A stretch of DNA of 64,000 bases from Psoroptes ovis (taxonomy: Eukaryota > Arthropoda > Arachnida > Sarcoptiformes > Psoroptidae): NCBI GenBank assembly GCA_002943765.1, contig PQWQ01000016.1, forward strand, positions 372,001 to 436,000, in the 5' to 3' direction. Position numbers and translations under genes: made by a program. This document shows positions 37,803 to 48,242 of the stretch, piece by piece. The notes beneath the pieces were generated by a model. The model worked only from the letters and a program-made list of their open reading frames with translations, had not been told where the DNA came from and searched no databases. The first letter of the stretch is position 1; the number at the start of each line of letters is the position of its first letter.

Positions 37803-39851
37803 TATTTTGATTCAAATTAATTTAAAAATATTTCACATTGAAAATTACTCACATTTCAAATTGAATTCACCTCAATTCATCAATTTATATGCATCCATAG
37901 CCTAGCATTTAAATTGGAAATAGTCTTATCATTATTATCATCACCATCATTCAGTAATGATATGATAAATTTTGGTATTCATATTTTCTTTTCCATTGAA
38001 ATCGAATACACAATTATACATATTTCGATTGAACTATTTAGGTGCAAATTTTGATATTACATTTTTGATTGATTCTATCATATTTGGAAATTGAATGACA
38101 TTGTTTTGTTATTTGTATGATTAATCAATCCATTAAATCAATCTATCAAATTTTTCTCCAGTGTTTTCAACAAAAAAAAAAAACCAATAATCAATGCTCA
38201 ATCAATGTTCAAATATTCAAATTCATATAGCCAAGTGCATCAAACTCTATTTGTGTGTATGTGTTCATGTACTTTTTTACGGCGGAAAAAAATTCATTAA
38301 ACAAAATTATGGGAATTCCAAGGTAAAAACTTTCTAAGAAAAAATTCTTACAAAAAAACAAAAATTCCGGAACAAAAAGGTCAAAAGTCATTGGAAAAAA
38401 ACAAAATAAAATTTGGGAAAAACAAAATCTTTTTTACTTTTGACTTAAAAATCGGCATAGTATCGATCAAATAAACAAACGTTTTTTTTTCTTTATTTTT
38501 TTGTTTGGTTGATTGAAAATTTTGCCAATTGCCTTATCAACAAAATTGTTTATCAACAGTTTACTTTGACACTGACTTTGAATTTTGTTTTTTTCTTTCT
38601 CAAGCATTTTCTTAAAAACATAAGCAAAAACCAAAAAAGCTCTAATCCTTTCAATTCCTATGATTTTACTTTCTTTTCTTCTCTGTTGTTTTTTTCTTTT
38701 TGTTGAATTTTTTTCCGAAAAAAACCCTAATCAGTTTTTTTTGCTTTGTTACTAACCTTTGTCAAATGACCTAAAGCGTATTTTGTTTGGTTTTTTGGTT
38801 TTTGTTTGTTTCGACCAGCAATTAAAGGATTTTTTTTTGACTTTTTTTTCTTTAAAGTATTTGCTTATGAATTTTTTTTTAGTTTCGTTGGTTGGTTTTT
38901 TTTTTTTTTTTTGTTGAAAGGATTTAGTAAAAACATTTCTGGCCCTAATCATTGGATCGGAATTTCATGGAAAATCAAGAGAAAAATTTCAAACAATTTT
39001 TTCAAAATTTTCAACCTGAATACCTTTATTGAATAAAATATGAAAAACAGGTTTTTTCTACAGGTTTTTTCTACCAAACATATACGCCATCTAAAAAATT
39101 GAATTCAAACATTTTTTATTAAAATTTGATTGAACGAACGAATAATCATCATTATTTCATTATTTCAATGATGATGATGATGATGAAATACGCATGTGAA
39201 ATGATGAATGTGTGCGTAATTATCTGCGTTAAATTTGAATGTTAAAAATGAAAAAAATATAATAACCTCTCTTTGGATTGAATTTGATTAGAATTGATTG
39301 AGCGAAACTTTCGATAATCATTTGCATTGCATAGGTATCGAAGAAAATTTGTTGAAAGTTGACCTATGTTCAATGTACCCTGTGGGGGACAAATATGAGA
39401 ATTTGCATGTATGCATGATTATTTGGTTAGGATGAGATTTTTTTAAGGTTTTCGATTTTTTATTGCTTTGCGTCTCTCTGCATGAGAATTTTTTTTTGCT
39501 TCAAAACATTTCAATTCAACTAAAAGGTCAACCTTATGACATTTTACATTATGACTTTATGAAATTTTTTTGAATCGAATCATCGACTGACAATCGATCG
39601 GATTCAGCATTTTACAATGATTTAATGAATGATAATTGAGTGGAAAATGATAATTTATATTTTATAATGAATTTAATAATTAAATATCAATCATAAAAAC
39701 AATGATGCATTATATGCTTTGATTAATAATTATCAGTCGCTTAATACTGATAATAATGGTCATTTAATTGGTAGAGAATTCATTTTAATTTCAATTTAAA
39801 ATAATAAAGAATACACCATTATGTGTATTAATTAAAGGCTTATTCTATCAT
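37803..39851. other. Non-coding stretch before the tandem array
   Basis: About 2 kb of AT-rich DNA with long poly-T and poly-A runs at 38690-38910 and a GATGATGATGATGA run at 39170. The P450 promoter should be at its left end. Open frames here are poly-Phe/Lys products of homopolymer runs. Confidence 0.5.
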
Positions 39852-40002
39852 TCACTTGTTGCACACTTGATACATACAAGCTACAATATGCTATATTGCA
39901 CATTGTATTCAAGAAATTCTTTGAAAATTCACACATGGCCTAGAAGCATTACAATGAATAGTAGTGTCAAAGGGTAAAAGTTATTTAAAGTGCTACTAGC
40001 AG
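39852..40002 (+). promoter_or_regulatory. Conserved upstream block, array copy A
   Basis: First of four related blocks, each 155-230 bases before a start codon in the tandem array. Shared elements are cacttgttgcacac, tagaagcattacaatgaata, gtgtcaaagggtaaaagttatt and ctactagca. The order is kept in all four copies, as expected for a shared promoter or 5' leader. Confidence 0.65.
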
Positions 40003-40157
40003 ATGAAGTTCAAATTTTTAAGTTAAAAGGGTTATATCAATGAATATTCGTTTATATTTAACACTTTCGAAATTTCAATTTTTTTCTTATTAGTAAATTA
40101 TCGTGCATTAATTCGAATTGTGATAATAATAACAATCAAAATTTGAAAAAAAAGATT

Positions 40158-40989
40158 ATGGATAGAAATTATAGAAAAGTATGTATAAAAATATACTAAT
40201 TCATTTTTTAATAAATCACGAAATCATTTCAAATTTATTTATTTAATTTTTCTTTTACTCAATCAACTTTGTATTAATTATTTCAACAAAATTATTTTCA
40301 TTTAAAAGCGTCCTTATGAATATTATAGAGATGATAAAGAAAACGATGTTGACCCTCGACCATTAGACTTAGCAACACAATCAAACATTCAACATCAATC
40401 ATTTGATCCTCATCAATCAAAATTAAATGATATAAAAAACAAATTACAATCGGCAATCGATGGTTCTTCTGATTCAGTGCTAGAATTGTTGAAAACTTAT
40501 TATTGTGATCTGTTATCGGATGGAACTGATTATTACGAAATCGCTAGACATTTAAATCTTGGCAATACATTGAGAAGGAGCACACCGATTAAGAAAACGA
40601 TTCCAATATTAATGAAGTCTTCGCCACAAACAAACCAACAACCACTTAGAAAATCTATTGCAAGAAATCATTATCCTTTTTTACCATCAACATCAAAAGG
40701 TGTCAATGATTTAAACAAACACTTGCTTGATCAAACACAGCCGATCACTGCACTAATTTATCCAATCATTGATGCGGATAAAAAATTAAAATATATTCCA
40801 TACATTCATGAAACAAAAGAAGGTTTTTTTCCATGGAACAAAAGTAAACATGCAAAACAATTGCTACCAATTCCAATCATTGAATATACCATAGAAAGTT
40901 ATATGCATGATATACTGAGACAAATGTTTCTATTTGGGATGGATTATGAACGAATCATCGCAAATAATGCATCATTTCTAGATTCTTAA
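40158..40989 (+). CDS. Tandem-array protein A (PWNKSKHAKQL family, unknown function)
   Basis: Exon 1 (40158-40178) encodes MDRNYRK. A 130-nt GTATGT...AAAAG intron leads to exon 2 (40309-40989), which begins RPYEYY; total 233 residues. No known domain is recognised. Features shared with the other copies: a region with YYC, a Leu-Gly-x-x-L-R segment, PSTSKGVNDLNK, IYPIIDADKKLKYIPYIHE, and the strongly conserved FFPWNKSKHAKQLLPIPIIE followed by YTIESYMHDI. Near the start of exon 2 lies PRPLDLATQS, close to the PxDLS motif bound by the co-repressor CtBP. This is the most divergent of the four: it lacks the YYCHQ and GDELRMM forms. There is no signal peptide or membrane segment, so it is probably cytosolic or nuclear. 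Confidence 0.82.
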
Positions 40990-41380
40990 TTGTTTGATTT
41001 ATCACCATCAACATCAGACTTTGTGCAACATCTTCATCTTCTTCTTTTTTAAAAATTTCAATACTTTGATATTCAAACTGATTGTATTTTTGCTTTAATA
41101 AATAGTTAAAAAAAAAAAATTTTTTAATTGATGTGTAATCTATTTTTCTCTTATAATTATTGATTAATAAAAGTCAATTTCATACATTTATCATACAATG
41201 TAAATATAAATAAGTTTATAAATAAATTAAATAAAAAAAAAGATTTGATTGAAGACAGTAGAGGACGCTTTAGAAAGAAAAGCGAAAGAAATTTGTAAAG
41301 AAATTTTTACAAAAATAATTTTTACAAAATAATCTTTCCAGAAAAATAATTTTTTCCATAGAAAAAAAAAGAATGGTTGC
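40990..41380. other. Spacer between array copies A and B
   Basis: It holds the 3' end of copy A: a short conserved phrase tttgatattcaaactgattg followed by AATAAA at 41097-41102. At 41251-41345 it carries a block of about 95 bp that recurs nearly unchanged upstream of copy C (43061-43150). Confidence 0.6.
41251..41345. repeat. Repeat block upstream of copy B
   Basis: Contains agaggacgctttagaa and gtaaagaaatttttacaaaa followed by ataatctttccag. The same order with few changes is found at 43061-43150 upstream of copy C. Within it gtaaagaaatttttac is a near-palindrome. It is part of the duplicated unit. Confidence 0.75.
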
Positions 41381-41505
41381 ACCATTTACTTGTTACACAC
41401 CCGAACATGTTGAGCATATTTTTAACGCACTTTTGCAAATTTCTATGGATAGAAGCATTACAATGAATAGTGCCAAGAGGTTGCAAGTCAAAGGGCTGCT
41501 AGCAA
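41381..41505 (+). promoter_or_regulatory. Conserved upstream block, array copy B
   Basis: Shares acttgttacacac, gagcatatttttaacgca, agaagcattacaatgaatag and gtcaaaggg...ctgctagca with the blocks of the other copies. It lies 175 bases before the start codon of copy B. Confidence 0.65.
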
Positions 41506-41679
41506 AAAAAGAGAAAAAAAAAGTTCGAAAATCAAGGGTAGTGTAATACTTATGAATGTACTTTTGCATATTCGAATTTTACATTATATTGTTTTGCTGA
41601 TTTCGAAAATTCAAATTCATTTCGTTTTTGTGTTAAATTAAATCGTTTTAATTACAATTAAAGTAAAAAAAAGAAAATT

Positions 41680-42524
41680 ATGGAACCAAATGAAGAAGAA
41701 GTAAGTATTAAAATATTTATTTATTTATTTATAATAAATCAAAAAATCATATGAAATCTTTATTTATTTAACTATTTTTAAAATTTTTCTCTTTTACTTA
41801 TTACATCATCGCTCATAATAATAAAATTATCATCATTTAAAAGCGTCTTTATCCAGATGATTATGATATCGAAACTGATGCTTATCGATCAACAGCTTCT
41901 TCATCATTCCCTACTAAGGAATATGAATTGAAACGTATTGAATCTAACTTGAAAGAGTCACTCAATGCTTCGGATGCTTTTAATTCAATCGTAACTCGAC
42001 CAAAATGTTTGATACAATATTATTGTCATAAACTATCGAATGCAAATGTTTATTCGAAAATCGATAGCAGTCTTGAACTTGGTAATGATTTGAGAATGAT
42101 GGCACAAAATTTTGATTTTGAATCAAAATCATTCTCTTTGCCCGACTTATCATCCATGAATCTATCACGAAGACGCATTCCAAAATATTTTCCACGTGAT
42201 TTGCCATCAACATCAGGTGGTATTAATGATAAAAATCAAAAATTGTTTTTTCCATCACATCGTATTTCATCCAAAATCCATCCAATCATTGATGTTGATA
42301 AAAAATTGAAACATCTCCCAAACATTGACAAAAAGCCTGGTGCATTCTTTCCTTGGAACAAAAGTAAACATGCAAAACAATTGCAACCGATTCCAGTCAT
42401 TGAATATACAATGGAGAAGTATACTGAGGACATGGAAAAGCAGTTTCAACTCCTTACTATGGATGACCAGGAGATATATAACCAACAAGAACGTATGAAT
42501 CGAAGAGAATATGATTCAGATTAA
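41680..42524 (+). CDS. Tandem-array protein B (PWNKSKHAKQL family, unknown function)
   Basis: Exon 1 (41680-41700) encodes MEPNEEE; after a 143-nt intron (GTAAGT...AAAAG) exon 2 (41844-42524) begins RLYPDDYD. Total 233 residues, the same length as copy A. Conserved order: IQYYCHKLSN, a LELGNDLRMMAQ segment, RRIPKYFPRDLPSTSGGIND, IHPIIDVDKKLKHLPNID, FFPWNKSKHAKQLQPIPVIE and YTMEKYTEDMEKQ. The N-terminal part of exon 2 is Ser/Thr-rich. Exon 1 is acidic here (NEEE) whereas the other three copies have basic RK ends. No known domain, signal peptide or membrane segment is visible. Confidence 0.85.
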
Positions 42525-43189
42525 TCATATTCATTGTTTGATGTTCATTCAAACAGAAGTTGAACATTTTGGCATTTTCAACAAAAGATTATCCAAAAAA
42601 AAATTTTGTTTCAACAATTATAATTTAAAAAACATTCAATTTAATTTAATTTTTAATTCTTTAATCACATCACTATTCTAATCACCATAAATATTCAATC
42701 AATAATAATATAACTTGCAATTAACCCTTTTTCCAAAACTCTATTTGGCAAACATAATCAATGGCAATAATTTGTTGTGAACATCTAAATACTTTTTTTT
42801 TATTGCAAGTTTTTCATTTATGTTTTGAAAAATTTATACTTTCATGTTTAAATTCATTTTGATTGTACCTTTCTTTTGATAAATAAAAAAATTTTTAAAT
42901 CAAAAATTTACTAAACATATTTTTTTCATTGTTATTTGGATTTTGTTGACTGCTAATAATATTTAAAAAAATTAATGAAATTGAATGAATATTTTGCAAA
43001 TCATTCAATGTAAATATTATAAGTTTATAAATAAATAAATAAATAAATAAAAATTTGCTCGAAGACGTTAGAGGACGCTTCAGAGAGAAAAATTTGTAAA
43101 GAAATTTTTACAAAAATAATTTTTACAAAAAAATAATCTTTCCAGCAATTTCATCAATGGGGGGACAGAAAACTGTTCAACAGTTTTCA
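42525..43189. other. Spacer between array copies B and C
   Basis: It begins with the 3' region of copy B (several AATAAA, for example in ttgataaataaaa near 42880). It contains a (AAAT)n run near 43030 and the repeat block at 43061-43150. No open frame of interest was seen. Confidence 0.5.
43061..43150. repeat. Repeat block upstream of copy C
   Basis: Near-copy of 41251-41345 (agaggacgcttcagag, gtaaagaaatttttacaaaa, ataatctttccag). It shows that the intergenic DNA was duplicated together with the genes. Confidence 0.75.
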
Positions 43190-43310
43190 CTTTACATTCA
43201 AGCATGTTGCGCATATTTTTTACGCAATTCAATGAAACTTCATTAATGGGAGAAGCATTATAATTTGAAGAGTGTCAAAGGATAAAAGTTATTTGAGCTC
43301 TACAAGCATA
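43190..43310 (+). promoter_or_regulatory. Conserved upstream block, array copy C
   Basis: Contains attcaagcatgttgcgcata, acgcaattcaatg, agaagcattataat and agtgtcaaaggataaaagtt. The core caagcat[ag]ttgcgcata is almost the same in copy D. It lies 229 bases before the start codon of copy C. Confidence 0.68.
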
Positions 43311-43538
43311 TGTAATTCGAATGTTATAAATATAAAGGAGTTGAGGGGTGTAAATATTAGCTTGTAAAATGTTGTAAATAATACAAAAAAAAATTTAGCT
43401 TGTAAATAATAAATAAATGTGCTCATGCATTTTTTCAGTGCTTTATTTACAAAATTTTTATACAAAAATACAAATCGGTTTCGCTTTTCGTACTAAATTT
43501 TTTTGTGTTTGTCACGATTAAAGTAGTAAAAAAAAATT

Positions 43539-44369
43539 ATGGAACTAAATTATCGAAAAGTATGTATAAAAATATTTATTTATTTGTTTTTATTTCAAAT
43601 TATTTATTTTATTTTTTGATTTTGCATCATTATTACATTATTTATCATAATTCAAAAGCGTCCATATCCAGATGATGTTTTTAACGAAGATAATGCTTAT
43701 CCAGTGATAGATCCTACTATAGCATTCCATCTTCATCTATATCAACTTAAAAATATTAAAAAACAATTGAGCGCCACACTCAATGGTTCAGATGAATCGC
43801 AACAGGCAATCGACGGTTCAGATGAATCTGATTCATTCAAAAACAAACAAGAATTGTTGAATCAATATTATTGTCATCAGGTATTCAATCCATCTATCCA
43901 TACTGTAATTGATGAGAATCTATATATTGGCGATGAATTGAGAATGATGGTGCAAGAAGAGAATTTGTTACCAACATTAATGGCTGTGCGAGAACCACCA
44001 CCTAAATTTCAAAGAAAAAAATCTATTCCAAAAAATTCTCCTCCTGATTTACCATCAACATCAGGTGGTATTAATGAGAAAAATAAAAAATTATTTTTTC
44101 CATCACATGGAATAACCTCAAGAATTTATCCAATCATCGATGTTGATAAAAATAAGAAATATATTCCACACATCGATCAAACAAATGATGCATTCTTCCC
44201 ATGGAATAAAAGTAAACACGCAAAACAATTGCAACCGATTCCAATCATTGAATATACTATGGAAAAGTATAATGAAGACATAGATAAACAATGTAAATTT
44301 TTCGGACTGGATGAAGATGAAGACGCTTCGATGATGAACATGATGCAAACAGAAAATGATTTAGATTAA
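43539..44369 (+). CDS. Tandem-array protein C (PWNKSKHAKQL family, unknown function)
   Basis: Exon 1 (43539-43559) encodes MELNYRK; after a 99-nt intron exon 2 (43659-44369) begins RPYPDDVFNEDN. Total 243 residues. Conserved order: NGSDESDSFKNKQELLNQYY, CHQVFNPSIHTVIDENLYIG, DELRMM, REPPPKFQRKKSIPKNSPPD, LPSTSGGINEKNKKLFFPSH, IYPIIDVDKNKKYIPHIDQT, FFPWNKSKHAKQLQPIPIIE and an acidic tail. From the FKNKQELL motif to the end of the core it is almost identical to copy D in DNA as well as in protein. No known domain, signal or membrane segment is visible. Confidence 0.87.
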
Positions 44370-44864
44370 CATTCTTTGACTATCTTTGTTACACATATAT
44401 CAACAGGTTTTGAACATTCAACAATTATTCAATTTTGTTTCAAACAATTTAAATTTCATTCAATTTAATTTTTTTCTCAAATCACATCTCATCAATCGAT
44501 ATGTAGTCAATAATATAACTTATAGTCAACCCTTTTTTCCAAACTATTATTTTGCAAATATTTTGAATAATGCAATAATTTGTTTCAAATGTATTTTCAA
44601 ATACTTTTTTTTTATTTCAAGTTTCTTTTATGTTTGAAAATTTATGCTTTGATATTCGAACTGTTTTGAATTGTACTTTTGTTTGAATCAAGCGTGTAAT
44701 TTGTTTAATTAATGATTAATTAATAAAAATAAAATTCAATTTAACAATTTTAAATAAAAATTTCCATTTATTCAATAATTTGTGTGTTTAATTTAAGAAT
44801 TTTTAATAATATTCTCATATAATCATTTGATTTATTTCAATTAAAAAAAAAAGAATTGTTCCAT
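44370..44864. other. Spacer between array copies C and D
   Basis: It starts with aacattctttgactatctttgtta, shared with copy D's 3' end at 46160, and contains the conserved phrase tttgatattcgaactgtttt near 44650. The rest is AT-rich. Confidence 0.5.
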
Positions 44865-45000
44865 CACTCACTTGTTGTGCATTTGACACTCAAGCATATT
44901 GCGCATAGTTTCAACGCAATCAATAGAAAATTCACATAAATTGGAAGCATGAACAACAATGAGCAGTGTCAAAGGGTAATGTTATAAGAACCACTAGCAA
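44865..45000 (+). promoter_or_regulatory. Conserved upstream block, array copy D
   Basis: Contains cacttgttgtgcat, ctcaagcatattgcgcatag, aacgcaatcaata, ggaagcatgaacaac, agtgtcaaagggtaa and cactagca, in the same order as the other blocks. It lies 167 bases before the start codon of copy D. Confidence 0.68.
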
Positions 45001-45166
45001 AAAAAAAAAAAAAGAAAAAAATTGAATGAGAATTAAAGGTAGTGTCAATGTGTGCAATTAGCCACATACATTTGCCAAAACCTGTTGGTTTCGAAAAAAC
45101 AAATTCATTTCGTTTTTGTGCCAAATCAAATAGTGATAATTTCAAGTAAAAGTCAAAAAAAAAACT

Positions 45167-46160
45167 ATGGAATCAAATGATCGAAAAGTATGTATAAGAA
45201 TATTTATTTATTCATAATAAATCACTAATTCATTTCAATTTTTTATTTATTCATCCATTTTTAAAATTTTTCTTTCACTTTTTTACATCGTTATTAATAA
45301 TGACAAAATCATTATCATTTAAAAAGCGTTCCTATCCATTTAAAGAAAAAAATTCTGGTGATCAACCATTAAATCTCTCATTAAAATCATTAACAACACT
45401 TATAGAATTAGAGGATACTAGTAGCGATTCACAATCGATTAAATGTTATGCTGATAAGGAAAAAAAGGCCTATCCATCAACAGATTCTTCATCATCCGGT
45501 ACTGATGAAAATGAAATTAAAAAAATCAAAGATGAATTAAGAGACGCACTCAATGGTTCAGATGAATCTGATTCATTCAAAAACAAACAAGAATTGTTGA
45601 GTCGTTATTATTGTCATCAGGTATTCGATCCATCTATCCATACTGTAATTGATGACAGTCTAGAAATTGGCGATGAATTGAGAATGATGGCGCAAAATAA
45701 GAATTTTTTACCAACATTAATGGCTTTGCGAGAACCACCACCTGAATTTCAAAGAAAAAAAACTATTCCAAAAAATTCTCCTCCTGATTTACCATCAACA
45801 TCAGGTGGTATTAATGAGAAAAATAAAAAATTATTTTTTCCATCACATGAAATAACCTCAAGAATTTATCCAATCATCGATGTTGATAAAAATAAGAAAT
45901 ATATTCCACACATCGATCAAACAAATGATGCATTCTTCCCATGGAATAAAAGTAAACACGCAAAACAATTGCAACCGATTCCAATCATTGAATATACTAT
46001 GGAAAAGTATAATGAAGACATAGATAAACAATTAAGAATTTTCGGACTGGATGCTGAGTTGGAATCAGTTGCTGATGATGAAGATGAATCATTTACTGAT
46101 GATGAAGATGAAGACGCTTTGATGATGAGCATGATGCAAACAGAATATGATTTAGATTAA
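45167..46160 (+). CDS. Tandem-array protein D (PWNKSKHAKQL family, unknown function)
   Basis: Exon 1 (45167-45187) encodes MESNDRK; after a 139-nt intron exon 2 (45327-46160) begins RSYPFKEKN. Total 284 residues, the longest of the four. It has extra N-terminal sequence including QPLNLSLKSL, a good match to the CtBP-binding PxDLS/PLNLS motif, and a Ser-rich stretch. It then follows copy C almost residue for residue from FKNKQELLSRYYCHQVF to the PWNKSKHAKQL core. The tail is longer and very acidic (DDEDESFTDDEDED). An in-frame ATG at 45300 inside the intron could give a variant start, but the MxxNxRK first exon is conserved in the other copies and is preferred. Confidence 0.87.
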
Positions 46161-47423
46161 CATTCTTTGACTATCTTTGTTAAATATCTATCAACCAAGC
46201 AATCAAACAAAAAAACTTTTGTTTCAACTTTTTCAAATTCATTCAATTTAATCTAATAATTCAATCTTTTTCTCAAATCATTTCTAATCGATCAACATTC
46301 AATCAATAATTGAATGTACGACTAATCCTTTTCAAACTATTACTTGGCCAATATTTTGAATGCAATAATTTGTTATGTACAATGTCAGTCAAATACTTTT
46401 TTATTGCAATTTTTTTTTCTTTTATATTTAAAAATCCATACTTTTATATTCAAATTGTTCGATTTCATTTTTTCAAATAAATAAAAATTTGTATTATAAA
46501 TGCAAAATTGTCATAAAAATTTTTGATATTGTCAAGTTGATCAAACGAAGGCTGCTCTTACGATTGAGAACCACCCTATTGAAAGATTAATATTGAATGA
46601 AAAATACATCCAATGTGTTCACATTTCGTCTTAAAGCATTCAATTTAAAATTTATTTAGTAATGATGCTACATATCAGAGATCTTTCATTTATGTTTTTA
46701 AGCGACTGTTTTGTAGTTTATAACTGGTTATTTTTTGGTTGTGGCTTTTTAGCTTCAATTCTGTTTGTGTTCGAGTATAACATGAGCATTTTAGCTTTTG
46801 AAAAAAAGCTACAACCATCAAGTAGTCTTGAATTTTTAGAGAAAATTTTCTCAAAGAAGTTTTGCTGCTTTTATTATGATTTAGTTTGAATTTTTTCAGT
46901 GACTCCCATAGGCGCGATACAAAATTGTTTGGCAATTTGATTGGCTAGAATCTTAGAAATTCATTAAAAAAAAATAAGTTCAGCGAATTTTAAAGATGCT
47001 TTCACACACTTATAATTCGCTTGTGCTATCGTTGTAGCATTGACTTTGAATCAAAAATCAAAGGCTATGTTGTATTGTATCAATATGCAATTTGATTCAA
47101 AATTCATTGAACATTTATGATTGGAAAATTGAGCAATTTGAAAATTGAGAAGACACAAATGTCAAAGAAGAATATTTTGTTAATTATATTATTTGAAAGG
47201 GTTTGAAAAAAAATGATCAACCAAATTAAAATAGTCATAATAAATAATAAAACTTGATGAAATAAAAATAAATTCCGTTATCAAAAATATGCATTGAATG
47301 GTCATTGGCTTGAAATTGATTATTAATTTCCACTTTAATCAATATTGTCGTTGTTGTTGTTGTTGTGGTCCACAGTTTGATTATCATTGCCAATTTCGTC
47401 GTTGTAATTTGATTTATTCAAGA
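46161..47423. other. Spacer after the tandem array
   Basis: It begins with copy D's 3' region (tttatattcaaattgttcg near 46440, then AATAAA). The rest is AT-rich with no coding signal. A GTTGTTGTTGTTGTTGTGG run lies at 47349-47370. Confidence 0.5.
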
Positions 47424-47815
47424 TCAAGATTCTTCACACATTTTCATATCTTCGAGCAATTCTTCCGGTGATTCTTCTTTAATTGTTGGAAGTCTGCATA
47501 TTTTATTCTTTTGGCGACTTGAAATTATCATTTTTTCCATCATTTCTGTAATAAGTGTTTCTATTTGATCATACAATTGACTATCATCATTAGAATCACC
47601 GGGAGCATTTTCATCCTCAGAATCATCAATAGGTAACGAAAAAATTATTGATTCAACGTCTGATGAATGATCAAAAGATTCGTTTTTAAATTTTTTAACA
47701 GGCCGATCTTTATTGGCATCATCATCATTCGGATGCTTATTCAAAAAAAGCAAATATTTAATCATCATCATGTTATCATTGACAATTGATTGACAAAACA
47801 TACCTTTTTGTCCAT
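47424..47815 (-). CDS. Small acidic protein, possible diverged relative of the array genes
   Basis: Exon 1 (47804-47815) encodes MDKK and ends in a GTATGT donor; after a 68-nt intron exon 2 (47424-47735) begins HPNDDDANKDRP. Total 107 residues. It is strongly acidic with a basic patch (RPVKKFK), ends in KEESPEELLEDMKMCEES and has no signal peptide or known domain. The tiny charged first exon, GTATGT donor and AAG|C acceptor junction followed by x-P-x-D-D resemble the adjacent array genes, but the PWNKSKHAKQL core is missing. The continuous frame reading through the intron from 47837 is the alternative. Confidence 0.55.
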
Positions 47816-48242
47816 TTTTGATCGTATGCCCAGTCAAAAAAAAATTAAAAATTAAACGACAAACTTATCAAAAAAAAAAAAAAAAAAAAAAAAAATCAAT
47901 TTTCAAAATGATTTATTATAAATTTGGCCAGAACAAATTTTGATATGAAATTTGAATTCTCATAGAGACAATTATGATCAGAAAAAAAATTAGTAGAGGC
48001 AAATAACAAGCAAGCAACAAGCTTATTACAACTTGTGGAACACAATGCAATAGTAATGATTAAAACAATGTGCGATGGACAGGCGCAATTACTAAGGCAT
48101 CACTGATTCAAATGAATGCAAAGTTTTGCTAATTTGAGCTTGAAATCAAATTTTTATTTTAAAATCAAAATAGGATGATTTTCGAATAGTCATGTTTATA
48201 TTTATATATGTTTACAAAAAAAATTAAGCACCTCAAATTAAT
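47816..48242. other. Spacer with long poly-A run
   Basis: Contains a 26-base poly-A run at 47870-47895 and AT-rich DNA between two minus-strand genes. No coding signal was seen. Confidence 0.5.

Noticed and set aside
38509..39036. Phe- and Lys-rich open frames in the poly-T/poly-A region
   Set aside because: Products of homopolymer runs; no gene signals.
45300..45326. ATG at 45300 as the start of array copy D
   Set aside because: It lies in the intron; the MxxNxRK first exon and acceptor position are conserved in copies A and C and, apart from residues 5-7, in B.
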